Shown: positions 1 through 9,105 of the stretch, in pieces
Layout of the letters: the number at the start of each line of letters is the position of its first letter
Numbering within the stretch: position 1 is the first letter of the stretch
NCBI GenBank assembly: GCA_020631895.1
Contig: JACKGR010000002.1
Coordinates: forward strand, 92,639-156,638
Length of the DNA: 64,000 bases
Direction of reading: 5' to 3'
From: Candidatus Nomurabacteria bacterium
GTDB taxonomy: Bacteria; Patescibacteriota; Saccharimonadia; Saccharimonadales; UBA7683
Notes under the pieces: generated by a model
The model's database searches: none
Seen by the model: the letters and a program-made list of their open reading frames with translations, nothing else
Told to the model about the DNA's origin: nothing
Made by a program: the position numbers and the translations under genes

Positions 1-119
1 TCTAGATACGATTTTAAAATAAGACTTCCCCCAACATTTTATTAATCTAGTAAATATAAGCGCTATATCGTATACTTGGACCAGTTGAGGATTTTCTAAT
101 AACAGATTAGTGGAACCTA

Positions 120-1817
120 ATGGGTGAGAAGAGTAACCAAAAACCAGTTCGTTCAAAAAAGAAGCAACCTGCTAAAAAGCAGGCTAATTTAGAGTCTAAA
201 GTAGATACCGTTGAGTCCGATATACTTATTATCCCTCAGCTATCAGATGAGACTGTTGTTGCCACGTCGGAGACGGCTAATCAAAATGAACTCAGTTCTG
301 TTGAAGTGGAACAACATAGTCCAGTAATCCAACCTCCAGTTGGTGATGTTCCCGTAGATATGAGTAGTAAAAAATCGATTGCAGCAAAAACTCATTCAAA
401 AAAACGAAGTAACAGCGTTCCAAAGAATGCTACCATTCAACCTAAGTGGAGATTTATCGGTTTCGGTTTAGGAATAGTAGCAGTCTTAGGACTGATGGTC
501 AGTGCATCATTGGGTCAACTTTATAAGAATAAAGCAATGCCAAATGTTGAAGTAGCCGGTCAGGATATTGGTGGAAAATCAGCCGAGCAGATTACGAGCC
601 TGCTCCAGTCTCGTAAAAAAGAGATGAAGGTAACATTAAATACAGAGACCAAACAGTTAAACCCAAAGCTTGATGAGATAGGTTACAAAATCGATATTGA
701 TAAAACTGTAAAAGATGCAATAAATGCAAAGCGTAAACAAGGTCTATTTACAAAGCTTCAATTCTGGAAGACTTCTGAAGTAGCAGCAGTAGTTACTGTC
801 AATGACACACTCCTATCTCAGTATATTGAAACCAATATACCTGAGTTAGTGCAGCCACCAGTTGATGCGACGTTGGCATTTGATGCTAAAAGCGCTACTT
901 TTTCTGTAACAAAGCAGGCTGATGGTAAAGGAGCGGATCTTTTAAACCTCAAGGCCGATTTGGTGCTAGGCGGTAGTGAGCTAAAGCCCGTATCCATACC
1001 TGTTAAAACTGCATCCAAGGGACCTAATATAAGCGAAAAAGAATTAAAGAATTTAGTAGAACCAGCTAATAACTTAGTTAAACGAAAAATAACATTAACT
1101 GGACTTGGCTATACATATATCGCAAGGCCAAGCGATATAGCATCTTGGGTCACACCTACGCCGAGAAAAGACGGATCCGTCAGATTGGTAATTGATCCAG
1201 CAAAAATTCAGAGTTATGTTGACGGAATATCAAAAAAGATATCTAGCCCACCACAGGACACCAAGGTGATCAAGGATGAAGCCACTGGGCAAGAGGTAGT
1301 TATACAAGAGGGTAAAGACGGGACAGAGCTGGCCGACAAACAAAACTTATCAAATACTATCGCAAATAGTTTGGCAGAGGGTAAAGATGTAGTAGCGCCA
1401 ATGAATATCCAGGTAGCAGTACATAAGACCGTTAATATGAGTGCGTACGATAAATGGATTGAGGTTGATTTAAGTCAGCAAAGAACGACAGCCTATGAGA
1501 AAGCAACGCCTATTAGGACATTCACGGTTGCAACTGGTGTTCGCGGACACGATACCGTTAAAGGTGAGTTTGCAATATGGCACAAAAACCGGTCTCAAAC
1601 GATGCAGGGTGGCTCAAAAGCAGACGGTAGCTACTACAGCATCCCGAACGTTGAGTGGGTGAGTTACTTCTACCAAGATTATGCTCTTCACGGAGCTTGG
1701 TGGCGTAAGGTATTTGGATACCCAGCCAGTCACGGTTGCGTAAATATGACAAATGATGATGCTCATTGGGTTTTTGATTGGGCACCTATTGGCACTAAGG
1801 TAATCGTTCATGACTAA
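120..1817 (+). CDS. L,D-transpeptidase (YkuD) with peptidoglycan-binding repeats
   Basis: Membrane-anchored L,D-transpeptidase expected to make 3-3 cross-links in peptidoglycan or attach proteins to it, acting outside the membrane. The first ~105 residues are Lys/Ser/Gln-rich and cytoplasmic, followed by one membrane segment (about residues 110-132). A VanW/PG-binding-4-like region follows, then a C-terminal YkuD domain that carries HGAWW and the catalytic SHGCVN motif near residues 535-541. The length of 565 aa suits the multi-domain class. The next gene starts inside its last codons, so the two are co-translated. The family is certain; the exact cross-linking product is inferred. Confidence 0.9.
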   Translation: MGEKSNQKPVRSKKKQPAKKQANLESKVDTVESDILIIPQLSDETVVATSETANQNELSSVEVEQHSPVIQPPVGDVPVDMSSKKSIAAKTHSKKRSNSVPKNATIQPKWRFIGFGLGIVAVLGLMVSASLGQLYKNKAMPNVEVAGQDIGGKSAEQITSLLQSRKKEMKVTLNTETKQLNPKLDEIGYKIDIDKTVKDAINAKRKQGLFTKLQFWKTSEVAAVVTVNDTLLSQYIETNIPELVQPPVDATLAFDAKSATFSVTKQADGKGADLLNLKADLVLGGSELKPVSIPVKTASKGPNISEKELKNLVEPANNLVKRKITLTGLGYTYIARPSDIASWVTPTPRKDGSVRLVIDPAKIQSYVDGISKKISSPPQDTKVIKDEATGQEVVIQEGKDGTELADKQNLSNTIANSLAEGKDVVAPMNIQVAVHKTVNMSAYDKWIEVDLSQQRTTAYEKATPIRTFTVATGVRGHDTVKGEFAIWHKNRSQTMQGGSKADGSYYSIPNVEWVSYFYQDYALHGAWWRKVFGYPASHGCVNMTNDDAHWVFDWAPIGTKVIVHD

Positions 1818-3516
1818 CGATGATAAGAGTACAGACAAAGCCTTAGAGTTTGAAGATAGTAACTTTGAAGATGTTCATATCTCTGATGATGATTTAATAT
1901 CGGATGATAAAAACTTCAAATCGGCAAAAAAAAAGGCAAAAAAACTCGTCAGATCTCAGCTTAGCGATTCAGATCTCAAGAAGTTAAAACGCAAGAAGTT
2001 GTTAATAGTTAGCGCAATTGCGCTGCTCATTATATTGTTACCACTCATGATTCCTTTTACCAGGTGGCCAATTTTAAATGCTCTAGGTGTACGCTCAACC
2101 ATTACAATTACTGTGCTAGAAAAAGACGACAAGATACCAATCTCAAACGCATCAATTTGGCTGGATGAAACTTTTTTTACCTCAACTGATGAGTTTGGTA
2201 GCGGAACATTTGAGAACACCAAATTAGGACCACATAATGTCAGAATACAAAAAAATGGTTACTCTCGTGAAGATATCCAGGTTGTTACTGGACTAACTGA
2301 GACAAAAAATACAATCGAGGTTAAAGCAATTGGTATTAAAGTAAATCTAGATGTGCGTAATTGGTTAACCGGAGAGCCGATTGTCGGGGCGGTTGTTGGA
2401 GTAAATAAAGATACGGTCAAAAGTGATAAGACCGGAAGGGCAAGTATTGTAATCCCACCAGACGACGACAGAAAAGTTAAACTCTCCGTTGGTGCAACTG
2501 GATATATATCACAGCTGGTGAAACCTTCATACACTTCAGACTCAAAAGAGGTAGCGTTAGTTTCTGATGCAAAGAACTACTTCATTTCAAAGCGTGATGG
2601 TAAATATGATATATTCTCGAGCAACATTGATGGTTCATCTCAGCAAAAGATAATTGAGGCTACTGGTAAAGAAGATCCTAGCTTTATACAATTTTCAATT
2701 CATCGAGGAAACCGTTTTGGTGTTCTCGTTGCAAATCGCGAAGGTAAAGTGATTAATAACAGAGTTGTAGCAGGAATTTATATTATTGATTTTGCATCGT
2801 CTAATTTAAAGAAGATTGACGAGGGCAGTGATGTTAGATTGTTAGACTGGGGCGACGATACAGTTGTCTATCAAAAGTCTGACGCTAATCTAAATTATGA
2901 TGATCCGGCATTCTCTAAAATATCTAGCTATAACGTTGGCAACGCTAAGCAAAAACAACTGGCTCAGGCAAATTATTTCTCGGTTGCTATCGTAGCTCAG
3001 AACTTTGTGTACTTTGCAGGTGCCGACGGATATAGAGATGAGGCAAATACTCCACTTACAAGTGTCGAGTTATCATCTGGTGCAACAAAAACAATACTGC
3101 AGGGTCGTATACCTTCTGGACTAACTAGATCAAATTATGAATCGCTAACACTTCTTGCCGATGACAGTAATTATTATAACGTGACGGTAAAAGGCGGAAC
3201 TGTAAAGCAAATTGATAGAAGAGTAGATTCGAGTTTAAATTTTGGGTTGAATCCAAACGGTGGCCAAGTAGTTTACGCAGAGCAAGTTGATGGCCAAGGA
3301 GCTTTGATGGTTCGTTCAACCGGAAATGATGACAAGAGAGTTGTCACTAAGCTTAGCGGCCTTAAATCGCCAACTAGATGGGTTACAGATAGACTTGTGG
3401 TTGTTAGAGTTGTAACGACTACGCAAACTGCAGACTATTTAGTAGATGTACCGACCGGAAAGTCGGCAAAAGTTGTGGACGTCTCAGATATTAGATTTGT
3501 TGGTGATAATTACTAA
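1810..3516 (+). CDS. Membrane-anchored PEGA-like / beta-propeller protein
   Basis: Acidic, Lys-rich cytoplasmic N-terminus, one membrane segment at about residues 63-83, then two carboxypeptidase-regulatory or PEGA-like beta-sandwich repeats (the second around TGEPIVGAVVGVNKD). A TolB/WD40-like propeller region follows, beginning near YFISKRDGKYDIFSSNIDG. It overlaps the upstream transpeptidase gene by 8 bp and is probably made with it. A role as an extracytoplasmic wall- or envelope-binding protein is inferred from domain type and neighbour. No catalytic motif is visible. Confidence 0.75.
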   Translation: MTNDDKSTDKALEFEDSNFEDVHISDDDLISDDKNFKSAKKKAKKLVRSQLSDSDLKKLKRKKLLIVSAIALLIILLPLMIPFTRWPILNALGVRSTITITVLEKDDKIPISNASIWLDETFFTSTDEFGSGTFENTKLGPHNVRIQKNGYSREDIQVVTGLTETKNTIEVKAIGIKVNLDVRNWLTGEPIVGAVVGVNKDTVKSDKTGRASIVIPPDDDRKVKLSVGATGYISQLVKPSYTSDSKEVALVSDAKNYFISKRDGKYDIFSSNIDGSSQQKIIEATGKEDPSFIQFSIHRGNRFGVLVANREGKVINNRVVAGIYIIDFASSNLKKIDEGSDVRLLDWGDDTVVYQKSDANLNYDDPAFSKISSYNVGNAKQKQLAQANYFSVAIVAQNFVYFAGADGYRDEANTPLTSVELSSGATKTILQGRIPSGLTRSNYESLTLLADDSNYYNVTVKGGTVKQIDRRVDSSLNFGLNPNGGQVVYAEQVDGQGALMVRSTGNDDKRVVTKLSGLKSPTRWVTDRLVVVRVVTTTQTADYLVDVPTGKSAKVVDVSDIRFVGDNY

Positions 3517-3585
3517 TTATTTTGATATTACTGAAACTCACGTATAGTCTAAAAATTTCAACTTTTGTAATGGTATAATAATTAG

Positions 3586-4137
3586 GTGAAAAGTCGAAGT
3601 AATATCTTAGTCTCTAATCTTTGTTTTGTGGTGCTATTTGTTATTTTAATTAGTCTATTTTTGCTGCCTTCTAAATCTAGAGCGTCTTCAGAAATTAGTG
3701 GGTGTAAGATAGCTCAGCAGAATCTCGGCGCAAGTATAAGATCCAATGATTTAAGAACACGAGTTAACCGCATGCAAGCCTATCAATATATGTACCAAAA
3801 GCTAGATATATTTGTCCAGAGACTTGAGAATAACGGTCAGCCGGGAGCTAAAGATTTGCGAGCCAAAACTGATGAACTTGGTACTCAAATAACAAAGTTT
3901 CGCGATGATTATGAAGCGTACGATAAGGATAGGGATAAAGTGACAAAAATTGAAAACTGCACCAAAAACAGCATAGCTTTTGATAGGGCTCTCCAAAATG
4001 CCAGAAACAGTAGGGCAGTAGTTCACGAAGACGTAGTTAATCTAGATGAAATGCTCAGTGGCCCAATTCAGAATTCCATTAGAAATCTCTATACTGAGTT
4101 GCTGGCATCATCACCGGCAGGAGTATCCAATGAGTGA
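3586..4137 (+). CDS. Small secreted or anchored helical protein, unknown function
   Basis: The GTG start lies exactly 6 nt after a TATAAT box (3574-3579), so the mRNA is predicted to be leaderless. Residues 8-32 form a hydrophobic signal or anchor segment followed by KSRASS. The remaining ~150 residues are charged and helical (coiled-coil-like, two cysteines). It overlaps the next gene by 8 bp. I do not recognise a family. Its place between envelope genes suggests an envelope role, which is inference. Confidence 0.7.
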   Translation: MKSRSNILVSNLCFVVLFVILISLFLLPSKSRASSEISGCKIAQQNLGASIRSNDLRTRVNRMQAYQYMYQKLDIFVQRLENNGQPGAKDLRAKTDELGTQITKFRDDYEAYDKDRDKVTKIENCTKNSIAFDRALQNARNSRAVVHEDVVNLDEMLSGPIQNSIRNLYTELLASSPAGVSNE

Positions 4138-4504
4138 CACGGTAATTTCTGTAGCTGACGATTCTAAAATTGAAGATCGAACCAATATTAGCCTTATAAG
4201 TATGTTAATGGCGACTATCTTGGTGGCGCTTTCATTGGTTGCTGTATCGTACTTTCTGTATTATATAAGCCCACAGAGGAAGTTTGATTTAGCAAGACCG
4301 GGAGACCCAAACAAAAATGCAGTTGTTGACGTCGAGGATATACAGGCTGACACAAAGTCACCAGTATCTATAGTTGACGCAAAAAATAAGCTCGATTCAT
4401 TTAGTAAAGAACTCAAGGCATTATCTGGTTATAGTAATTTTGAACCCGCAGATATTAACGATCAGAATGTTGGATTGCAATCATCAGATCAACCGGCATT
4501 ATAG
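4130..4504 (+). CDS. Single-pass membrane protein, unknown function
   Basis: The start is placed at the ATG that overlaps the upstream stop by 8 bp (MSDTVISVADD). An upstream in-frame codon exists but would lie deep inside the previous gene. One membrane segment lies at about residues 24-46 (LMATILVALSLVAVSYFLYY), followed by a polar extracytoplasmic tail. 124 aa. No family recognised. It is co-transcribed with the preceding helical protein and lies 5 bp before trmB. Confidence 0.65.
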   Translation: MSDTVISVADDSKIEDRTNISLISMLMATILVALSLVAVSYFLYYISPQRKFDLARPGDPNKNAVVDVEDIQADTKSPVSIVDAKNKLDSFSKELKALSGYSNFEPADINDQNVGLQSSDQPAL

Positions 4505-4509
4505 AAGAT

Positions 4510-5214
4510 ATGGCTGATGCAAAAATAAAATTTGAGGATCCATTTTTAAATTTGGTAATCACAAGAAAGCGAAAATTATATAAGTTTGCTCACTTTGATA
4601 GTTATAAAAATACGTTCTCATTTGCGCGTGGAGATACAAGGTATTCTCTAGATAAAGAACTAGACAAATTTTTCAGTACGGAACGTGCGCGCATATTAGA
4701 GATTGCTGCCGGCAATGCTCAGTTTAGTCTAGAGTTGGCGCGAAGACACCCTGGTCTTAACTTTGTCGCAGCCGATATTAAATCAGATCGTCTGTACACC
4801 AGTGCAAAACAGGCAATTGCTGAAGGAATTATTAACATTGCTTTTGTTAGATTAAATATGCAGGAGCTTTGTAATGCCTTCAAGCCAGATTCTTTTAATC
4901 ATATTTGGTTAACATTTCCTGATCCGTATTTAAGAGCAAGGAGCATTAGAAGGCGTCTAACTCATCCGACTTTTCTTTCTCTTTACGATAAACTTCTAAT
5001 TGACGGGGGTAGCTTAAATTTTAAAACTGACAGCCGTGATTTATTTTTATGGAGCCTGGAGCAATTTGTAAAAGAGGATTGGCAAATTAATGAATTATCA
5101 TTTGACCTGCATGAATCCAACCTGCAAGAAGATTACAAAATAATGACCCAATACGAGCAACGATTTACAGATCAAGATATACCAATAAATTATGCTACAC
5201 TTTTAAAAAATTAA
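4510..5214 (+). CDS. trmB: tRNA (guanine-N7-)-methyltransferase
   Basis: SAM-dependent enzyme making m7G46 in tRNA variable loops. A Rossmann methyltransferase fold is visible: a SAM-binding loop around ILEIAAGNAQFSLELARRHP, an acidic strand end FVAADIKSDRL, and the family-specific stretch IWLTFPDPYLRARSIRRRLTHPTF (TrmB signature FPDPW-K..H..RR). 234 aa is a normal length. It follows the previous gene by 5 bp and converges with murC, with a 4-bp overlap at the 3' ends. Confidence 0.85.
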   Translation: MADAKIKFEDPFLNLVITRKRKLYKFAHFDSYKNTFSFARGDTRYSLDKELDKFFSTERARILEIAAGNAQFSLELARRHPGLNFVAADIKSDRLYTSAKQAIAEGIINIAFVRLNMQELCNAFKPDSFNHIWLTFPDPYLRARSIRRRLTHPTFLSLYDKLLIDGGSLNFKTDSRDLFLWSLEQFVKEDWQINELSFDLHESNLQEDYKIMTQYEQRFTDQDIPINYATLLKN

Positions 5215-6482
5215 GATTTGGCTCGTTGTCTTATCCAGGCATCGAGACTGCCGGCGGACATGCAAAGCACCAAGTCTCCGTTTTTAATGTGAGACTGAAT
5301 CGATTTCCAAAGTTCATCGTTCATACTGCATACCTCAATGCCCTGTTTGTTAGTCGTACTGTCGACTAATTCAGTAGGTTCAATCGTAGGTGTATCTTTA
5401 TATTCTCTACTTAAAAAGGTAGGTAGCCAATATACATGTTTGGCGCCCACAAATGAGGTTTTATAACCTCCTTCGCGGAGGATCTCTGACTGGCGAACAT
5501 TCTGGTGCGGTTGGTAGACTACAACTACGTTTTTGTTCACCTCAAGTGCTGCTTGAATAGTAGCCGAAATTTCTGTTGGCAGATGAGCATAATCGGAGTA
5601 CAGGTTATCTGCTATCTTCTCAAATCGACGATCCGTACCAGGAAACTGGTTAATTATATCTGTAAGTTGGTTTGTTTCATACTTAGGGAAAAGTTGGTGA
5701 AAAGCTTGGATAGCCAGCCAAGCGTTTTGCCTAGTGTGGTCTCCTTTTAGGGTTAGAGAGTTAAGTCCTGGGTCGGATTCAGACAAAATTTCGTTTGATG
5801 AGCTCTCAGTGATTGATAAATGGTCAGCTGTTTGTTGCCACAGTAGTGTGTAACGACTTTGCGATATAAAATCTGTAAAAGCATAATTATAGTCATCCTG
5901 TGTTGGGTAGGTCTCAACGTGGTCGTAATCCACAGTTGTGATCGCACTAACTTTTGGATTAAAGTGTAAAAAGTTTCGATCAAACTCGTCGCATTCATAT
6001 ACAAAATACTCTGAACCATTTTGGTACTGAGCTGGTGGTCCAAAAGTTAGAGTAGTGCCAACTGAGTAGCTAAACGGAATGTTAAGAGATTTAAATAGCC
6101 AGATTAACATGCCAGTTGTAGTTGTCTTACCATGAGTCCCGGCAACTGCCAACATACTTAAGTTCTTTTCTTTCAAGATAATGTTAATAAACTCATCACG
6201 CTTTGAGGTTCTGATTTTGTTATCTCTAGCAAATTTTAGTTCTGGATGATCATCTGCTAGGGCTGAAGAATGTACAAGCCAATCAATTGGATATTTGTTA
6301 TGTTCGCTCTTAATTTGGCTTCCGTCTTGTCCAATTCTGACGTTGGCACCTCTTTGGGATAGCAACTTTGTCATATCACTCTCTTTAATATCTGATCCAC
6401 CGACAGCATACCCAGCATCAAGTGCAAGCATGGCTAGCGGACCGATACCGACACCGCCGATACCCGAAAAGTATATGTTCAT
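5211..6482 (-). CDS. murC: UDP-N-acetylmuramate--L-alanine ligase
   Basis: ATP-dependent Mur ligase adding L-alanine to UDP-MurNAc, cytoplasmic. It starts with the Rossmann glycine loop MNIYFSGIGGVGIGPLA. The Mur ATP loop GTHGKTTTTG is at residues ~115-124, followed by YECDEFDRNFL and TTVDYDHVETYPT, and a C-terminal domain with DYAHLPTEI (usually DYGHHPTEI). The start is chosen at MNIYFSG because the fold begins there; an ATG 18 bp upstream is possible given a TATAAT box at 6526-6531. Mpl, the tripeptide-recycling paralogue, is the main alternative. Confidence 0.85.
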   Translation of the reverse strand: MNIYFSGIGGVGIGPLAMLALDAGYAVGGSDIKESDMTKLLSQRGANVRIGQDGSQIKSEHNKYPIDWLVHSSALADDHPELKFARDNKIRTSKRDEFINIILKEKNLSMLAVAGTHGKTTTTGMLIWLFKSLNIPFSYSVGTTLTFGPPAQYQNGSEYFVYECDEFDRNFLHFNPKVSAITTVDYDHVETYPTQDDYNYAFTDFISQSRYTLLWQQTADHLSITESSSNEILSESDPGLNSLTLKGDHTRQNAWLAIQAFHQLFPKYETNQLTDIINQFPGTDRRFEKIADNLYSDYAHLPTEISATIQAALEVNKNVVVVYQPHQNVRQSEILREGGYKTSFVGAKHVYWLPTFLSREYKDTPTIEPTELVDSTTNKQGIEVCSMNDELWKSIQSHIKNGDLVLCMSAGSLDAWIRQRAKS

Positions 6483-6590
6483 ACTCCAATTATCGGGCAT
6501 CAGATGCCAAATATCAAACTTATAAATTATAATCATTTATTAAATAGAAGCTACCGAAGAATCTACTACTAATCTGGTACAATAACTGTA

Positions 6591-7211
6591 ATGAACGGGT
6601 GGAGAACAAATCGTTTTGTAAAGTCTGTAAAGTCAAAGCATTTTAAACTTTGGGAGTTATTGCTTCTAACTTTATTTTTTGCGATTTGCTCCGTTTTCTT
6701 TCTGAGACAAAATAACTTAAAGATGGTAGAGCTAAGAAATCAGGTGATTTTAGCGGATAAAAACGGTATAGGTGTAGAACAGGCGCTTGAGGATTTAAAC
6801 AAATACATCTTTAAGCACATGAACACACAGGTTGTACGACCAATCGAGCTAGTAAATACATATAACCGCAGAGCACAGGCTATTATACAAGCCTCACAGA
6901 GCTCTCAAAATAGGGATGTCTATGCTGAGGGCACATTAGCCTGTGAACGCCGTGGAATTCCCTTAAGTAGCATTGCACAGTGTATAGCTCAGTACGCCAA
7001 TGACAACAACCCTAGCGCAGGTTCAAATCAGGTTATTTTGCCCGATAAAAACTTGTTTATTTATAGCTTTGCTTCACCAATTTGGACTCCTGATCTAGCC
7101 GGAATATTTGTAGTCTTAACAGGGGTAAGTTTTGTATGGTTTGGCGCTCGGCTGGTAGAGGTAGCAATAGTATCTCTTGTAGTCAGAAACAGGTTAAAAA
7201 ACGGCTTATAG
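6591..7211 (+). CDS. Membrane protein, unknown function
   Basis: TACAAT lies 7 nt before the ATG, so a leaderless mRNA is predicted. One membrane segment at residues ~20-37 and one or two more at the C-terminus (about 162-200) enclose a ~120-residue polar loop with two cysteines (LACERRGIPLSSIAQC) that could form a disulfide outside the cell. No family recognised. It is divergent from murC. Confidence 0.65.
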   Translation: MNGWRTNRFVKSVKSKHFKLWELLLLTLFFAICSVFFLRQNNLKMVELRNQVILADKNGIGVEQALEDLNKYIFKHMNTQVVRPIELVNTYNRRAQAIIQASQSSQNRDVYAEGTLACERRGIPLSSIAQCIAQYANDNNPSAGSNQVILPDKNLFIYSFASPIWTPDLAGIFVVLTGVSFVWFGARLVEVAIVSLVVRNRLKNGL

Positions 7212-7223
7212 GGGTCGTACCTG

Positions 7224-7252
7224 TTGACAGCTTGCTTGGCGTGCTCTAATCT
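7224..7252 (+). promoter_or_regulatory. Promoter of the small 69-aa protein gene
   Basis: TTGACA at 7224-7229, 17-nt spacer, TAATCT at 7247-7252. This gives a leader of about 30 nt carrying AAGGAGGAG, one of the few genes here with a full Shine-Dalgarno leader. Confidence 0.65.
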
Positions 7253-7288
7253 AGGGGTACGCGAACTAATAAGGAGGAGTAAATAACA

Positions 7289-7498
7289 ATGGCACAATAT
7301 TCGCACACAAACTCAAAGGGAGTAACATACTACCTTTTCACATCAGTAACTAAGCTGCGCGGTGGCAAAGAACAGCGGATTTACTACTTCAGCAAAAGCG
7401 ACACAAACGCTAAGGGTGAACCGTGTGATCTACCAGATGACCGACAGGTAGAAGAGAATCCACGAAACGGATTCCTAGTTCTTAAGAAAAAAGTATAG
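7289..7498 (+). CDS. Small basic protein, unknown function
   Basis: 69 aa, beginning MAQYSHTNSKGVTYYLF and ending FLVLKKKV. It has a consensus promoter, a strong AAGGAGGAG ribosome site 12 nt upstream and an intrinsic terminator just downstream. It is therefore a self-contained, probably highly expressed unit. The sequence looks like a compact beta-rich fold (YYLFTSVTKLRGGKEQRIYYFSK pattern). I do not recognise the family. Confidence 0.7.
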   Translation: MAQYSHTNSKGVTYYLFTSVTKLRGGKEQRIYYFSKSDTNAKGEPCDLPDDRQVEENPRNGFLVLKKKV

Positions 7499-7516
7499 TT
7501 TAATACTTTTTTTAAT

Positions 7517-7543
7517 AAAAAACCCGGCTCCGGCCGGTTTTTT
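7517..7543 (+). terminator. Intrinsic terminator
   Basis: A-tract, GC-rich stem of the CCCGGC/GGCCGG type, and a run of six T, 18 bp after the stop of the 69-aa protein gene. Confidence 0.85.
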
Positions 7544-7637
7544 AGTACCTGACTAAATATAAATGCTCGACATCATAAACTGTTAAAAGTAGCCAAAAAG
7601 TATTGTAATATAAGCATAAATATGATATATTATAAGC

Positions 7638-8249
7638 ATGAGTAATATATCACCTGAAACTGGACCAAAATTTGTCATAGGACGCAAGCTAAGTCCCGAG
7701 GAAGAGGCTGAGCGGATAGAGTCATTAGAGGATGGACGAAGCGATAACAGTGGTGGATTTGCTCGTCCAAGCAGAGTTAACCCAGGAAGTCCAACTGGGC
7801 ATAATAGCAAACCCGCACCGGCTATTGAAGGTTCAGAAATGGATCGAGATGCTGATTCAGGAGCTGACACATTCTCATTAGAACAGTCTAAACTTGCAAT
7901 TCACGCTATAAAATTAGGCGTAGACCCATTACATCTTCTAGTCCCAAGAACAACACTGGAGAATGCGGTTGTAAATGAAGAGGGTAACGTAGTTCCACCA
8001 GACGTCATTGAAGCCGATATAGAAGAAGATTATGACGGGGGTTACTTTGAAGCCGATTATCGTGAATTAGTTGGACAAGAAACTGAAGACGTAGAAGACC
8101 TAGATGATGAAGATGGTGTTGTTAGACAATCTGGAAATAAGACATTCATTCCCGATGACGATTTTATCGGTTTAGTAGGAGCGAAAGAAGTTGACGGTGA
8201 TGTGTTACCCGATGATGATGATCCTTTAAATGGCCCGATAGCTGCTTAG
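7638..8249 (+). CDS. Acidic protein, unknown function
   Basis: A TATATT box ends 6 nt before the ATG (leaderless). 203 aa, very acidic, with Asp/Glu-rich stretches near residues 117-165 and at the C-terminus (DVLPDDDDPLNGPIAA). It has no cysteines, no membrane segment and no enzyme motif. The first ~80 residues are low-complexity. It lies 41 bp before the next small gene. No family recognised. Confidence 0.6.
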   Translation: MSNISPETGPKFVIGRKLSPEEEAERIESLEDGRSDNSGGFARPSRVNPGSPTGHNSKPAPAIEGSEMDRDADSGADTFSLEQSKLAIHAIKLGVDPLHLLVPRTTLENAVVNEEGNVVPPDVIEADIEEDYDGGYFEADYRELVGQETEDVEDLDDEDGVVRQSGNKTFIPDDDFIGLVGAKEVDGDVLPDDDDPLNGPIAA

Positions 8250-8290
8250 AATTTAAAAAGAGCGCAATTTTTGCGGAGACGAAATAACTT

Positions 8291-8518
8291 ATGGCAGACC
8301 CAGAAATCGTACATGATGTACAGACAACAGCTGAATATGTCACCAGGCCAGATGTTGGCAGAGGCTTAGGAGGAACTGCCGTTGGATCTGAACTAAGGTA
8401 TTTAATTGAAACGGCTAAACAATTAACGCGCGAAGTTGGCGTTTCACATAGTGTAGTAACAGATATCCATGGTAAACCAGCGGTTGTAATAAATTACAAA
8501 CGTAAAAACAAACGGTGA
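8291..8518 (+). CDS. Small protein, unknown; followed in frame by a membrane-like extension
   Basis: 75 aa, MADPEIVHDVQTT to YKRKNKR. The middle looks helical (GSELRYLIETAKQLTREVG) and the end forms short strands (AVVINYKRKNKR). The TGA stop is followed in the same frame by 42 further sense codons encoding a hydrophobic segment (see the next entry). The basic end just before a would-be membrane segment is typical of a cytoplasmic juxtamembrane sequence. Confidence 0.6.
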   Translation: MADPEIVHDVQTTAEYVTRPDVGRGLGGTAVGSELRYLIETAKQLTREVGVSHSVVTDIHGKPAVVINYKRKNKR

Positions 8519-8647
8519 CTAGTATTAAATAATAGTCTCTGGCTAGTTCACGGCATCTTAGACAAAAATCCAGCTCTGTTTATTACAAATGCAATAGCTA
8601 TGTTTGTACCACTCGGAGTACTACTCACTATTTATAAATACATATAA
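8519..8647 (+). other. In-frame post-stop extension encoding a predicted membrane helix
   Basis: Directly after the TGA of the 75-aa gene, in the same frame, come 42 sense codons ending in TAA at 8645-8647. They encode a segment with one clear transmembrane stretch (FITNAIAMFVPLGVLLTIYK). The context is TGA CTA G. There is no ATG, GTG or TTG before the hydrophobic part. It is either a readthrough extension or a gene split by a nonsense mutation. Confidence 0.4.
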
Positions 8648-8652
8648 GTTTT

Positions 8653-8871
8653 CTAATATTTAAATCTCTCAGAAACAATATATATAATAAGAAACAAGAT
8701 TGAACTTGCTAGTAATAGTTTTAAAAACAAATATTTTGGGTTTGGCTTGTGACGGTACAATTCTAAAATTGTCCAAAACAGCCAGATAAAAAGAGATAAA
8801 GTTGTTGCCATCAACAAAAATAGCGGGATCATTACTTCGGGCGTATTAAAACCCGCAAATATTGTGAACAT
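8653..8871 (-). CDS. Small two-helix membrane protein, unknown function
   Basis: The start is placed at the ATG (MFTIFAGFNTPEV) that lies exactly 6 nt after a TATAAT box (complement of 8878-8883). An upstream in-frame ATG at 8910 would overlap this promoter. Two membrane segments: residues ~12-35 and ~50-67. It lies downstream of the tRNA-Ile2 gene on the same strand. No family recognised. Confidence 0.6.
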   Translation of the reverse strand: MFTIFAGFNTPEVMIPLFLLMATTLSLFIWLFWTILELYRHKPNPKYLFLKLLLASSILFLIIYIVSERFKY

Positions 8872-8928
8872 GTTTTTATTATACTCTTTCATGGGTTCAT
8901 TGGGCGACAAGGTCAGTACGAAGACTTT

Positions 8929-9004
8929 TGGTGGGGGCGCCTGGACTTGAACCAGGGACCAATTAGTTATGAGCCAACTGCTCTAACCACTGAGCTACGC
9001 CCCC
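8929..9004 (-). tRNA. tRNA-Ile2 (anticodon CAU, lysidine type)
   Basis: Full cloverleaf with encoded CCA: acceptor GGGGGCG/CGCCCCC, D-stem GCTC/GAGC, anticodon loop CTCATAA, T-arm CCTGG-TTCAAGT-CCAGG. The anticodon is CAT. The D-arm/T-arm context (GCTCAGTGGTTAGAGCAG, TTCAAGTCCAG) is close to E. coli tRNA-Ile2 rather than to elongator tRNA-Met. The partner enzyme gene tilS lies at 23670. An elongator Met assignment is the alternative. Confidence 0.8.
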
Positions 9005-9105
9005 CAATTTGGGATGGTGCGTAAATACGCAACAGTAGTGAGTATACCATTATAGCGGTTATTTGTGCAGTACTATATACTATATGGTACAAAGGTAAAA
9101 CAAAT

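Noticed and set aside
8291..8647. TGA recoded as glycine (as in Gracilibacteria/SR1)
   Set aside because: Many well-defined genes here end in TGA at the expected family length (for example SET at 28624, hrcA at 31650, ruvA at 55473), so the code is standard.
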